Below, piece by piece: positions 19,836 to 31,612 of a stretch of 53,451 nt of DNA. The notes below the pieces were generated by a model that saw nothing but the letters and a program-made list of their open reading frames with translations, was not told the DNA's origin and ran no database searches. The DNA comes from Chloroflexota bacterium. Its GTDB lineage: Bacteria > Chloroflexota > Dehalococcoidia > UBA2247 > RBG-13-53-26. The translations under genes and the position numbers were made by a program. Each line of letters begins with the position of its first letter. The first letter of the stretch is position 1. The stretch covers positions 1 to 53,451 of the forward strand of contig JAPLHP010000099.1 of assembly GCA_026389585.1 (NCBI GenBank). Reading direction: 5' to 3'.

Positions 19836-20521
19836 GCGGGGATAGATTACGCGTGCTGGTAGTTGATGATGAAGAGCCTATCCGGCGGTTCCTGCGTGTC
19901 GCACTGACATCTCAGGGCTACACGGTTTTTGAAGCCGCCTCCGGTCAGGAAGCGGCTTCGGATGCTGTTACTCACAAGCCAGACGTGATCATTCTCGACT
20001 TGGGCTTACCAGATATCGATGGTGTTGAAGTCACTCGCCTGCTGCGCCAGTGGACGCAGATTCCAATCATTATACTGTCCGTTCGAGGCTCAGAAAGTGA
20101 CAAGATTGCTGCCCTTGATGCCGGGGCAGATGATTATCTGATCAAGCCATTCGGTGTGGGTGAATTGCTGGCTCGGCTGCGAGCCGCCTTGCGCCATGCG
20201 ACTCAACCCACAGGTGAATCAGCCTTCACGAACGGTGACCTAAGAATTGACCTATCACGACGGCTAGTGACAGTGGCAGACCGTGAGGTACAGTTGACGC
20301 CTACTGAGTATAATATGCTTCGAGTGCTTGTAACTCACGCAGGAAAAGTATTGACCCATCATCAACTGCTGCGTGAAGTGTGGGGAGCAGGCTACGAGCA
20401 GGAGTTCCACATCTTACATGTGAACATCAGCAATCTGCGCCGCAAAATCGAGCCCGACCCGGCGCGCCCGCAGTTCATTATTACCGAGCCTGGAGTAGGC
20501 TATCGCCTGAGGACCACCTGA
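19832..20521 (+). CDS. kdpE: Response regulator KdpE
   Basis: OmpR-family regulator of the kdp operon. The 229-residue protein has a receiver domain with acidic residues Asp12-Asp13, phospho-acceptor Asp56 (VIILDLGLPDIDG) and Lys105 (DYLIKPFGVGEL), then a winged-helix DNA-binding domain ending in EPGVGYRLR. It is coupled to kdpD by the ATGA overlap. Its likely target is the phased repeat region at 12346-12414. Confidence 0.95.
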   Translation: MSGDRLRVLVVDDEEPIRRFLRVALTSQGYTVFEAASGQEAASDAVTHKPDVIILDLGLPDIDGVEVTRLLRQWTQIPIIILSVRGSESDKIAALDAGADDYLIKPFGVGELLARLRAALRHATQPTGESAFTNGDLRIDLSRRLVTVADREVQLTPTEYNMLRVLVTHAGKVLTHHQLLREVWGAGYEQEFHILHVNISNLRRKIEPDPARPQFIITEPGVGYRLRTT

Positions 20522-20704
20522 GGATCGACAATTGTGTCAGTAACAAAAGACGTTACCTCAGCCTCAACCTCAGCTGTATGTGGGCAGCATCTGTGGAACT
20601 GGGGATATGGCGGCAGGGCTGAGTCCTCTAAGAATGGCCAGCCGGGAGTAATAGATGGGGATTGGTGTGCCGAGCCCACTCTGGGGACTGGGATTCTCGA
20701 CCTG

Positions 20705-21433
20705 CTATGTTCCCGGTTCATCCTTTTTGTCAGCCGACGCGCTTTTCCCGGCAGCCGGTCTTCTCAAGACGCGTGTCTTCACGAAGGCGAAGATCTCGTG
20801 CCGTTCTGTTCTCCAGAGGTGGATGGCAGCCGGCAGCAGCGACACAACGATGATGACCAGGACAATGATGAGGAAATACTTGTCGAGGACATCGGGTGGG
20901 ATGAGCCGGCCCAGCGAATAGCCTGCTAACGTCACCCCGATTGCCCAGAGAAAGCCGCCGAACAGGTTGAAGAACGTGAAGCGGCGCCATTCCATATTCA
21001 CCGCGCCCGCCACGATGGGCACAAAGGTGCGGATGAAGGGCATAAACCGGGCGAGCGTGATGGTCTTGCCGCCGTGTTTGTCATAGAATACCTTGGCTGC
21101 CTGTAGATTCTTCGGCCGGAAGAGCAACGACTTCGGGCGTTTGAAGAGCGGCGGCCCCGCCTTTCTGCCAAACCAGTAGCCCACGTTGTCACCCAGCACT
21201 GCTGCCACAAAGAGCAGCGGCATCAGTACCCATAGACTGAGCTTCAGTTCTCCCCCGCCCGTCAACTCCACTCCTTTGTAGGCGAACAGTCCGGCGGTGA
21301 GCAACAGGCTGTCACCTGGGAAGAAGAACCCGAAGAATAGGCCGGATTCCGCAAAAATGATGGCAAAAAGGATGACATAGACAACGGTAGTCCCGTGGTC
21401 TGCTATCAGTTTACCCAAATCAATGAAGTTCAT
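20705..21433 (-). CDS. DedA family membrane protein
   Basis: DedA proteins are integral membrane proteins, some of which act as undecaprenyl-phosphate or phospholipid flippases. The 242-residue product shows several helices, the FAESGLFFGFFFPGDSLLL segment, the GDNVGYWFGRKAG loop and FMPFIRTFVPIVAGAVNMEW, all family hallmarks. An in-frame ATG at 21454 would add seven residues, but an extended -10 box overlaps that codon, so the internal ATG at 21433 is preferred. It converges with kdpE. The 183 bases between them contain nothing I can identify. Confidence 0.88.
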   Translation of the reverse strand: MNFIDLGKLIADHGTTVVYVILFAIIFAESGLFFGFFFPGDSLLLTAGLFAYKGVELTGGGELKLSLWVLMPLLFVAAVLGDNVGYWFGRKAGPPLFKRPKSLLFRPKNLQAAKVFYDKHGGKTITLARFMPFIRTFVPIVAGAVNMEWRRFTFFNLFGGFLWAIGVTLAGYSLGRLIPPDVLDKYFLIIVLVIIVVSLLPAAIHLWRTERHEIFAFVKTRVLRRPAAGKSASADKKDEPGT

Positions 21434-21452
21434 GGAGAAATCTTGCCGCCTC

Positions 21453-21461
21453 ATTATAGCA
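21453..21461 (-). promoter_or_regulatory. Extended -10 promoter for the dedA gene
   Basis: On the minus strand TGC precedes a perfect TATAAT (21458 to 21453). No good -35 is seen at 16-18 bp. The box overlaps the upstream ATG of dedA, and initiation near 21446 would leave a leader of about a dozen bases before the preferred start. Confidence 0.4.
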
Positions 21462-21696
21462 AAATAGTGTGGAGGTAGGGTACTGTTGACTGTACGTCGT
21501 CAGGCCCTATGAGACAAGTCGGCTATTTTGGTAATGAACAGTTGGGAATGTGAAGCCAAGAGCAGGTCAAGGTGGGGTCGAGAGTCTAATTCTGACTGAA
21601 CTTCTACGAGGTGGTGCTGCTGGAAGTAAGATGCAGGGGAAACTGGGGCATATTTGCTTCAGCGGCTTGGGACAAGACACAGTGGGCGCAAGATGG

Positions 21697-22095
21697 TCAC
21701 TTGAATGTTCGGATGTGGAGGATATGGGTGGTGACGCCGATGGCTACTAGGGCCAAAACGACTCTGATTGGGAGAGCCTCAACCACGAAAATGACTGAAT
21801 ATCCTATGGTTATCCACAGGAGAGAAATAGAGAAAATCTTTGCTCTTAGGGGCATTCCCTTTCCTTCCAGATAGTTCTTAATGTAGCTCCCCAACAACCT
21901 GTTGCCCAAGAGCCAATTGTAAAACCTCTGTGAGCTTCTGAGATAGCAGGCGGCAGCGAGCAGGAGAAAAGGGGTGGTAGGCAGCAGGGGCAAAAATACC
22001 CCCAGGATTCCGAGACCTAAGAAGAGGGTTCCAGCGACAACCAATATCCCTCTGGCCAGTTTCCCGTGTCTTGGCTTTTCGTCATCCCTTTTCAT
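21697..22095 (-). CDS. DUF454 (YbaN-like) inner membrane protein
   Basis: The 132-residue protein carries the DUF454 pattern: a first hydrophobic segment with GTLFLGLGILGVFLPLLPTT, the LLAAACYLRSSQRFYNWLLG stretch, and two closing hydrophobic helices. Proteins of this family are small inner-membrane proteins with no established function. Transcription is leftward. The 242 bases between it and dedA contain no gene I can support. Confidence 0.85.
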   Translation of the reverse strand: MKRDDEKPRHGKLARGILVVAGTLFLGLGILGVFLPLLPTTPFLLLAAACYLRSSQRFYNWLLGNRLLGSYIKNYLEGKGMPLRAKIFSISLLWITIGYSVIFVVEALPIRVVLALVAIGVTTHILHIRTFK

Positions 22096-22184
22096 GGATT
22101 TGTCAGTTGTCCAGTTGGTTCAGTGTTGTTTGCGCCCCTGAGCTATCAGCGCATGAATTGGGATGTTGAAATAGTTATGGCTAT

Positions 22185-22421
22185 TTAACGGAAGACCTGA
22201 CAAGCCGGGGAGACATCTACCTTGAATTGTAGAGCATATACCAAGGAACATATGCTACACGTGATATTCTGGGGTGCCCAGGTAATGGCATCGATCAGGG
22301 CGGACTTGCCATGGCCGTTATCTCCACAAAGGCAGGCCAGCTGAATGCCATCAAAGTGGAGTGCGGGCACATTATCCCGATAGCACATGAAGTTGCGCAG
22401 GAGGAGCTTTGAGGGTATCAT
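22185..22421 (-). pseudogene. Remnant of SbcC/Rad50-type ATPase N-terminus
   Basis: The first 50 or so residues read as the beginning of an SbcC/Rad50 exonuclease ATPase: IPSKLLLRNFMCYRDNVPAL, then the Walker A loop GDNGHGKSALIDAITWA. After ITWA the similarity stops and the frame ends after about 28 unrelated residues. Intact relatives are many hundred residues long with coiled coils and a C-terminal Walker B lobe, none of which is present here. It is best read as a deletion remnant. It could still make a 78-residue peptide. Confidence 0.7.
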
Positions 22422-22598
22422 GTCTGGTTCTCAGATCCTGGGGTTATTATATCCTTGTGTTGCCGCATGCGCTATTGGGAATCGTATCTTTTGGCCCGCA
22501 GAGGTTGCAGTAACACTTCTTTCATTTCAGACTGACAACGACTAAAATGTTAATCGGCGTTTATTATGGATCAAGAGCGATGATTGTGGCGATGAGAA

Positions 22599-23924
22599 AT
22601 GTTTGAGCTTTTGTCTGAGAAGATAGGGGCCGTTTTCAAGAAGCTGAGCGGTAAGGGGGGGCTCACTGAGAAGGATGTGGATGAAGCGCTACGGCAGGTA
22701 AGACTGGCGCTTTTGGAGGCAGATGTTAACCTGAAGGTGGTGAAGGAGTTCACTGCCAAAGTGAGGGAGCGTGTGCTTACCAGCCAGGTCCTACAGAGCT
22801 TGTCTCCAACGCAGCAAGTGGTGAAGATCGTTCATGAAGAGCTTACGGCTATCCTTGGTGGAGGACAGAGCACACTGACCACAGCAGGCCATCCTCCCTC
22901 TGTTTTGATGCTGGTGGGGCTTCAGGGCAGTGGTAAAACTACCACGGCGGCAAAGCTGGGTCTGCATCTGAGGCACTCGGGGCAACGTCCTTTGCTGGTA
23001 GCTGCCGATACGCGCCGGCCAGCGGCCATAGATCAGTTGGTTATTCTGGGGAAGCAGCTTGACATCCCTGTCTATGCTGAGGACCAGAAGTCGGCCCCGC
23101 CGGATATCTGTGCCCACTCTATCCAGCGGGCTAAGGAACTGGCAGCTACCTGGCTGGTGGTAGATACCCAGGGCCGTCTCCATATCGATGAGGCGCTGAT
23201 GGAGGAGTTGGTGGAGGTGAAGAAGGTGCTTCAGCCTTCTGAGATACTTTTGGTGGTTGATGCCATGACGGGTCAGGAGGCGGTACGAGTGGCTGAAGAA
23301 TTCAACACCAAGGTGGGCCTGACCGGCTTGATACTCACCAAGATGGATGGTGATGCCAGAGGTGGCGCTGCTCTATCCATAAAATCAGTCACTGGAGTCC
23401 CCATCAAATTTATTGGAACGGGGGAGAAGGTTGATGCCCTGGAGCCTTTCTATCCCGATCGCATATCTTCTCGCATTCTGGGCATGGGGGATATGCTTAC
23501 CCTGATCGAGAAAGCAGAGAAGGTAGTTGATGAGAAGTGGGCCAAGGATATGGAGAAGAAGCTGCGTACAGCCACCTTCACCCTGGAGGACTTTCTGAGT
23601 CAGCTACAGCAAGTCAAGAAGATAGGTTCACTGGGGCAGTTGATGGAGATGGTTCCCGGGCTTTCCTCCCTGGCCCGCCGGTTGCCCGAGGGAGTTGATG
23701 AGAAACAGCTGAAGAAAGTGGAAGCGATAGTACTCTCTATGACGAAGGAAGAGCGCCAGCGCCCTGAGATGATAGATGGCAGCCGAAGGAGACGTATTGC
23801 TCAAGGCAGTGGGACCACTCCCCAGGATGTAAACCAGCTCCTCAATCAATTCCGTCAGGTACAGAAGCTGATGAGGCAAATGGATTCTGGTAAGGCCAAG
23901 AGGTTGCTCTCGGGGTTGAAGTAA
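22599..23924 (+). CDS. ffh: Signal recognition particle protein Ffh
   Basis: Ffh binds SRP RNA and signal sequences and delivers ribosomes to the membrane via FtsY. The 441-residue protein has the N domain, the GTPase G1 loop GLQGSGKT (about 107-114), DTRRPAA, the G4 motif TKMDGDARGG, and a Met-containing M domain with RRRRIAQGSGTTPQDVNQLL. The G3 motif reads DTQGR instead of the usual DTAGR. The GATGAG ribosome site precedes the ATG closely. It is transcribed toward rpoD, with a long inverted repeat between them. Confidence 0.95.
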   Translation: MFELLSEKIGAVFKKLSGKGGLTEKDVDEALRQVRLALLEADVNLKVVKEFTAKVRERVLTSQVLQSLSPTQQVVKIVHEELTAILGGGQSTLTTAGHPPSVLMLVGLQGSGKTTTAAKLGLHLRHSGQRPLLVAADTRRPAAIDQLVILGKQLDIPVYAEDQKSAPPDICAHSIQRAKELAATWLVVDTQGRLHIDEALMEELVEVKKVLQPSEILLVVDAMTGQEAVRVAEEFNTKVGLTGLILTKMDGDARGGAALSIKSVTGVPIKFIGTGEKVDALEPFYPDRISSRILGMGDMLTLIEKAEKVVDEKWAKDMEKKLRTATFTLEDFLSQLQQVKKIGSLGQLMEMVPGLSSLARRLPEGVDEKQLKKVEAIVLSMTKEERQRPEMIDGSRRRRIAQGSGTTPQDVNQLLNQFRQVQKLMRQMDSGKAKRLLSGLK

Positions 23925-23961
23925 TCCCCTCGCTTTCTTACTTCTTATATTTCTTACGTTT

Positions 23962-24012
23962 CACTGGGGCATGCCGGGCGCTAAGCCGGCTTGTCCGAAG
24001 GAGTTCCCAGTG
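23962..24012. repeat. Nested inverted repeat between ffh and rpoD
   Basis: CACTGGG (23962-23968) is the exact reverse complement of CCCAGTG (24006-24012). Inside lies a second pair, GCCGG (23973-23977) and CCGGC (23986-23990). It sits between the convergent ends of ffh and rpoD, so a bidirectional terminator is the simplest reading. There is no T-run on either side, so it is not a textbook intrinsic terminator. I do not see the conserved SRP RNA loop. Confidence 0.4.
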
Positions 24013-24043
24013 GCTCGTATAGGTTGGGCGCGAGAGGTGTTGT

Positions 24044-26404
<2,361 letters not shown>

Positions 26405-28234
26405 GAAGGAAAGCCTCTCCTAGTTGAGTATTCAGCCTTACTGCGGATTGTTGTATCTCTTCTAAATTGGCGTTGTTGCCCTCGGCCTCAATCTCCGAAA
26501 TCAAGTCCTTCAGCCATCGCTCGCGTAAGCGGTAGATGCACTCACGAATGGCACGTTCCTTTTCCTCTTCGCGCAGTGGGGGTGAGGGTTTTGTTAGGAT
26601 GGTGTCCAGATGCTCCTTGAGGGTCTCATCCAGCCCTTGGCGCATTGAATCGATATCAGCAGCACCCTGCCACGCAAGGAATAGTTCACGGTTTTGGGTG
26701 TGGGGGAAGAAATCGGCTGAAAGTCCTGAAGCATGGCTTCGGAGTTGCGGATAGCGAAACAGTAGAGTGAGGCAGTACTCAGCCTGAGGGTCGTTCGAAG
26801 ACAGGGACGAGATGAGACTGGAAGGCTGTTTCGAATCACCACCCCGTTTTGAGGCGCTTGGTTTCTGCCCCAGGTGGCTGAGTGCTGAAGCCAGGGTTTG
26901 TTCATCCACAGCTACGGCGCGGGCCAGCTTCTGAATGTAATGAGCTTGACGGACCGGATGCTTGATTCCAGCAATGAGCGGCAGTAACTGGTCCACAGCC
27001 TGAGTCTTGTCTTTCAGCCTCGTCATGTCTAATTTGGAAACCACAAGCTGGAAGGTGTAATCGACTACCGGCGGTGCCTCTTTGAGTAGCCGCTCCCATT
27101 CCTCAGGTCTTTCCTTAATGATATCGTCAGGGTCCTTGCCTTGAGGCAAGACCATAACGCTTATCGCTGCATCGAGAAGATCCTCATACCTCACCAGGCC
27201 CGCTGAGGTTGGCAGGGGCACTACCTTCCGATCAAAGGTTTGGCTGGCAACCTCAATTCCTCGCAGTGTTGCCATTTCACCAGCGGCGTCAGCATCGAGG
27301 GCCAGAGTGAGACGTTTGGTCAGCCTCTTGATGATGCTCACCTGTTTCTCGGTGAGGGCTGTGCCCAGGGAAGCCACTACGTTGATGAAGCCGTACTGGT
27401 GGGCGATAATGACATCCATGTAGCCTTCTACCACTACTGCCAGGTCCTGCTTCCTTATAGCTGGTTTGGCCCGGTCAATGCCGTAGAGGGCGTTACTCTT
27501 ATCAAAGATGAGCGTCTGAGGCGAGTTGAGGTACTTGGGCAGGGAATCATCGAGCGCTCGTGCTCCAAAACCCAGGACTCTTCCGACTGTATCCCGAATA
27601 GGGAACATCAATCGGTTGCGGAAGCGGTCATATGTGCCCGCCTCTCGCTCCTTTTCTACCAACAGGCCGGCAGCTTTCAGATCATTCTCTCTGTGGCCAC
27701 TCCGTATCATTTCCAGACGTAGTGAGTCCCAGCTATCAGGGCTGTAGCCCAATTGGAAGTCGCTGATTGTTTTTTCTGAGACTCCCCGCTGTGCCAGGTA
27801 GGTTCGGGCCTGCTGGCCGACTGGAGAGCGGAGGAGCAAGTTGTGGTAGTATTCAGAGGCTGCCTCGTTTATCTTCTTGAGTTTCTCTGCCTCTGTCTCG
27901 CCCTCATCGGCTTTCCTTGGAGTAAGAGTGACTCCTGCCCTTTGTGCCAGAATTCGTAGTGCTTCCCCGAAGTCAAAGCCTTCCTTTTTCATAACGAAGG
28001 AGAAGACATCGCCCCCTGTGCCGCAGGCTCCAAAGCAATGCCAGCTCTGACGCTCTGGAAAGACGTAGAAGGAGGGGGTTTTCTCCGGGTGGAATGGACA
28101 TAGGGCTTTGAAGTTTCGTCCGGACTTCTTCAAGTCAGGCACGTAGCCGGAGACTATCTCCACAATGTCTAATCTCTGTTTTATTTCGTCAATATCGTCC
28201 ATATCAAATCAAGCGAAACCCTGCGCAAAGGGGA

Positions 28235-29290
28235 TTAGCCTAACAAGCCCAGGTTCTCGGACATCCCGATAGCGTATTGGTCAGTCATCCCGGCCACATA
28301 ATCCACCACTCTTCTGGGAAGAGGTTCATTACAGAGAGCATATTCGCCGGGCAGACCATCTTCGTGTTCCATGAAATATTCGTAAAGCAGGCAAACTATC
28401 TTCTTGGCCTTTTCTGCTTCTTGGTTTACCAGGTCGGAATTATAGACTCTCTCGAAAAGGAAGTTTCTCAGGGTGTTCATAGCCTCGCTGACCGCAGGGC
28501 TGATGCCAATAATCGGCCGTATTTGATTGCTTGTCAAGTCCTCTCCCCTAGCGGCCCATGAATAGTCTAATATGTTGCAGATCACCGTATTTATCCGCTT
28601 GGAACGGGATTCCCCCAGCAGGAGGGTGGTGGCGCAGGGAATGTCGCTCTCCTTGATAACTCCAGCGCGTAGAGCATCATCGATGTCATGGTTGATGTAG
28701 GCGATGATGTCGGCGATTTTGCATATCTGCCCTTCAAGCGTGTCTACTGGCTCCCACCCTTCGCCAAGAACGTCTGCCCTGGACTTGGAGTGCTTCAAGA
28801 TGCCCTCTCTTACTTCCCAGGTGAGATTGAGCCCCTCGCCACCTTTCTCCAAGAAGTCAACAACCCGCAGGCTCTGCTCGCTGTGCCTGAATCCCAGAGG
28901 CGAGATTTCATTCAGTACGTCCTCTCCCGTATGACCAAAAGGGGTGTGTCCCAGGTCATGTCCCAGGGCAATTGCCTCTGTCAGGTCCTCATTGAGGTTA
29001 AGGCCTCGTGATATGGAACGGGCGATTTGGGCAACCTCCAGTGTATGGGTTAATCGGGTTACGTAATGGTCTCCCAGGGGAGCAATAAAGACCTGGGTCT
29101 TGTGTTTCAGGCGACGGAAGGATTTGCAGTGAATTATGCGGTCCCGATCACGCTGAAATGCAGTGCGAGTGGGACAGGGCTCTTCGGGTTTGAGCCTTCC
29201 CTTGGAGAGCCTGTTCCTTGTGGCATAGGGGGAGAGATGCTCCTCCTTCTCTTCCAGCCAAAGACGGATATTCTGATGGGGTCTGTTCAC
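28235..29290 (-). CDS. dgt: dGTPase-like HD-domain nucleotide triphosphohydrolase
   Basis: Family members hydrolyse dNTPs to deoxynucleosides and triphosphate. The 351-residue protein shows the HD motif set: RLTHTLEVAQIARSI, then HDLGHTPFGHTGE (metal-binding His-Asp), and YINHDIDDALRAG later. Length and motif spacing match the type often annotated as deoxyguanosinetriphosphate triphosphohydrolase-like. Substrate preference cannot be read from sequence. It lies between ppsA and dnaG, close enough on both sides to be cotranscribed. Confidence 0.9.
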   Translation of the reverse strand: MNRPHQNIRLWLEEKEEHLSPYATRNRLSKGRLKPEEPCPTRTAFQRDRDRIIHCKSFRRLKHKTQVFIAPLGDHYVTRLTHTLEVAQIARSISRGLNLNEDLTEAIALGHDLGHTPFGHTGEDVLNEISPLGFRHSEQSLRVVDFLEKGGEGLNLTWEVREGILKHSKSRADVLGEGWEPVDTLEGQICKIADIIAYINHDIDDALRAGVIKESDIPCATTLLLGESRSKRINTVICNILDYSWAARGEDLTSNQIRPIIGISPAVSEAMNTLRNFLFERVYNSDLVNQEAEKAKKIVCLLYEYFMEHEDGLPGEYALCNEPLPRRVVDYVAGMTDQYAIGMSENLGLLG

Positions 29291-29320
29291 TGCTTGCCAT
29301 CTGCCGGGACAACTCTGGGG

Positions 29321-31591
29321 TTAAGTATCGGTGGGTCGAATTCCCAGCTCGTCCTCTGCCTTAGCTATTATGCCCCTGGTTTGCTCAATCATGTCAGGAT
29401 TGACGGAAACAGAGGTAATTCCCCACTTTACCAGCTTGGTAGTAAGTTCGGGGTACACGGACGGCGCCTGCCCGCAGATGGAGGAGGTGACTCTTCTCTT
29501 CTTAGTAGTGCTGATCGCCTTCTCCAGAGACCAGAGCACAGCTTCATCCCGCTCGTCAAATATCTCAGCGAGTTTAGGGCTGTCCCGGTCTACGCCGAGG
29601 ATGAGCTGGGTCAGGTCGTTGGAGCCTATGGAGATGCCATCAATGCCAACGTCTAGAAACTTGTTCATCAGGATGATATTGGAGGGCACCTCAACCATCA
29701 TCCAAAGCTTGAAATCTTTCGAGCGAACCAAGCCCAGGGATTCCAGGATATCACTGGTTGAGGCCAGCTCTTTCACAGTGCGCACAAAAGGTATCATCAC
29801 CCACAGGTTGGTGAAGCTCTCCCGCACCTTTTTCAGGGCCTCTATCTCCAGTTTGAAGATATCGAGTTCCTTGACGTAGCGGGAACATCCTCGGTAGCCG
29901 AGCATGGGGTTCTCTTCCATCTCTTCATATTTTTCCCCGCCCTTGAGGTTGCGATATTCATTGGTCTTGAAGTCAGTGGTTCGATAGACTACCGGTCTTG
30001 GGTTGAAGGCTTTGGCGAAGATATTAACGTCATGAGCGAGTTTATCCGCAAACTTGTTGCCCCTCTTCTGTTCTATCATGTAGCGGGGGTGCTCACCAAT
30101 GTTAGCAATCATAAACTCGGCTCGTAGAAGTCCTACGCCATCCACATCACGGGCAGCTACTTTACCAGCCAGATCCGGGTCTGCCAGGTTGACATAGAGC
30201 TTGGTAGCTGTCTTCAGCCGCTGTCTTATAAAAGCGGGAGCCTCCACTTTTCTGTCACTGATCACCTTGCCTTTATAGATTTTCCCCTGGTAACCATCCA
30301 CGGTAACCATTTGTTTCTCTTTCAATAACTTGGTGGCAGTGCCAGTACCTACTATGCAAGGCACACCCAGTTCTCTGGCCACTATGGCAGCATGGCATGT
30401 TCTGCCGCCGCGGTCAGTAATGATAGCCGCAGCTCGCTTCATAGCTGGCACGAAGTCAGGCGTGGTCATCTCGGCTACGAGGACCTCGCCTTCCTTCAGC
30501 TTGACTATTTCAGAGGAATGAAGAATGATCTCAGTTCGGCCAGCAGCCATGCCAGGGCTGGCGGGTATCCCGCTCAGAATCTCGACACCTTTGATTTCTT
30601 CGGTTGGCCCTTCCTTGGCTTTCAAAGTGGTTATCGGGCGAGTTTGGACGATGTAGATCTTGCCGTGCTCCTTGGCCCATTCAATGTCCTGGGGGCATTT
30701 GTACAAGGCCTCTATCATCTTTGCGACCTTGGCCAAGGCTAAAACATCTTTATCTGGCAGTTTCTGATGAGTCTGATCAGCGGCAGCAATTGGTACCTTG
30801 ATGTTCTTTCGTTGTCGATCTTTGGCGTTCGGGTTTCTTATCAGTTGCCAGTCCTGCACAGCGATCTTTTTCTCCAGAAGCCGCAGTGGATCCTTGTCCA
30901 GTAGATACATATCAGGTGTCAGCTCACCTGAAACCACCGCTTCTCCCAGCCCGTAGACGGCTTCGATAACGATCTTCTTCTCATCACTGCTCAGAGGCTC
31001 TGCTGTAAAGGCAACACCCGACACCTCTGATTGCACCATTCTCTGCACTACTACGGCAATGCCGACCTTGAAATGATCAAAATGCTGTTCATTTCGATAG
31101 AAAATGGCCCGGGCTTCGAAGAGGGAGGCCCAGCAATTTTGCACTGCGGTAACGACGTTAGATCCACCCTGCACGTTGAGAAAAGTGCTCTGCTGCCCGG
31201 CGAAGGAGGCCTCTGGCAGGTCTTCAGCAGTAGCGGACGACCTTACTGCTACCAGCCCCTGGTGCATTCTCCGATAGGCCTGTTTTATCTCATCAGCCAC
31301 ACTGGGGGGCATAGGTGCGAGACTGATCATCTGCTTGATCTGGAAGGCGGTATCCTGGAGCATGTCGCTGTCTTTGGGATCCAGGGCCTTGAGATAGCTG
31401 CTGATTTTCTGGGTTAGACGGGCTTCCTTGATGAAATGGGAGTAGGCATCAGTGGTGACAATGAAGCCAGGGGGGACAGGAATCCGGGCCCTGGTTAATT
31501 CTCCAAGATTGGCTCCTTTGCCACCGGCGATGGGAATATCTGCTTTGCCAATCTCTTCAAACCAGGCAATTACCTTTAAGGGTTTCTTCAT
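29321..31591 (-). CDS. ppsA: Phosphoenolpyruvate synthase
   Basis: Converts pyruvate, ATP and water to PEP, AMP and phosphate, for gluconeogenesis. The 756-residue protein has the N-terminal ATP-grasp pyruvate-phosphate dikinase domain (GGKGANLGELTRA, RSSATAEDLPEASFAGQQ), the mobile phosphohistidine domain with GGRTCHAAIVARELG (His near 398) and the C-terminal PEP-binding barrel with GSNDLTQL and CGQAPS (active-site Cys). It is of typical length. It follows dapA by 21 bases. Anabolic, autotrophic or acetate-based metabolism would fit, by inference. Confidence 0.93.
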   Translation of the reverse strand: MKKPLKVIAWFEEIGKADIPIAGGKGANLGELTRARIPVPPGFIVTTDAYSHFIKEARLTQKISSYLKALDPKDSDMLQDTAFQIKQMISLAPMPPSVADEIKQAYRRMHQGLVAVRSSATAEDLPEASFAGQQSTFLNVQGGSNVVTAVQNCWASLFEARAIFYRNEQHFDHFKVGIAVVVQRMVQSEVSGVAFTAEPLSSDEKKIVIEAVYGLGEAVVSGELTPDMYLLDKDPLRLLEKKIAVQDWQLIRNPNAKDRQRKNIKVPIAAADQTHQKLPDKDVLALAKVAKMIEALYKCPQDIEWAKEHGKIYIVQTRPITTLKAKEGPTEEIKGVEILSGIPASPGMAAGRTEIILHSSEIVKLKEGEVLVAEMTTPDFVPAMKRAAAIITDRGGRTCHAAIVARELGVPCIVGTGTATKLLKEKQMVTVDGYQGKIYKGKVISDRKVEAPAFIRQRLKTATKLYVNLADPDLAGKVAARDVDGVGLLRAEFMIANIGEHPRYMIEQKRGNKFADKLAHDVNIFAKAFNPRPVVYRTTDFKTNEYRNLKGGEKYEEMEENPMLGYRGCSRYVKELDIFKLEIEALKKVRESFTNLWVMIPFVRTVKELASTSDILESLGLVRSKDFKLWMMVEVPSNIILMNKFLDVGIDGISIGSNDLTQLILGVDRDSPKLAEIFDERDEAVLWSLEKAISTTKKRRVTSSICGQAPSVYPELTTKLVKWGITSVSVNPDMIEQTRGIIAKAEDELGIRPTDT

Positions 31592-31612
31592 TAGAGCGGA
31601 TCCTCCTCAATT

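Noticed and set aside
20534-20929. A plus-strand frame of 131 codons after kdpE
   Set aside because: Runs antisense into the DedA gene, has no ribosome site and does not look like protein.
21455-21696. Plus-strand frames between the dedA and DUF454 genes
   Set aside because: Short, unlike protein and without ribosome sites.
23925-24043. SRP RNA gene next to ffh
   Set aside because: The conserved GGAAGC-type loop of SRP RNA was not found in the spacer.
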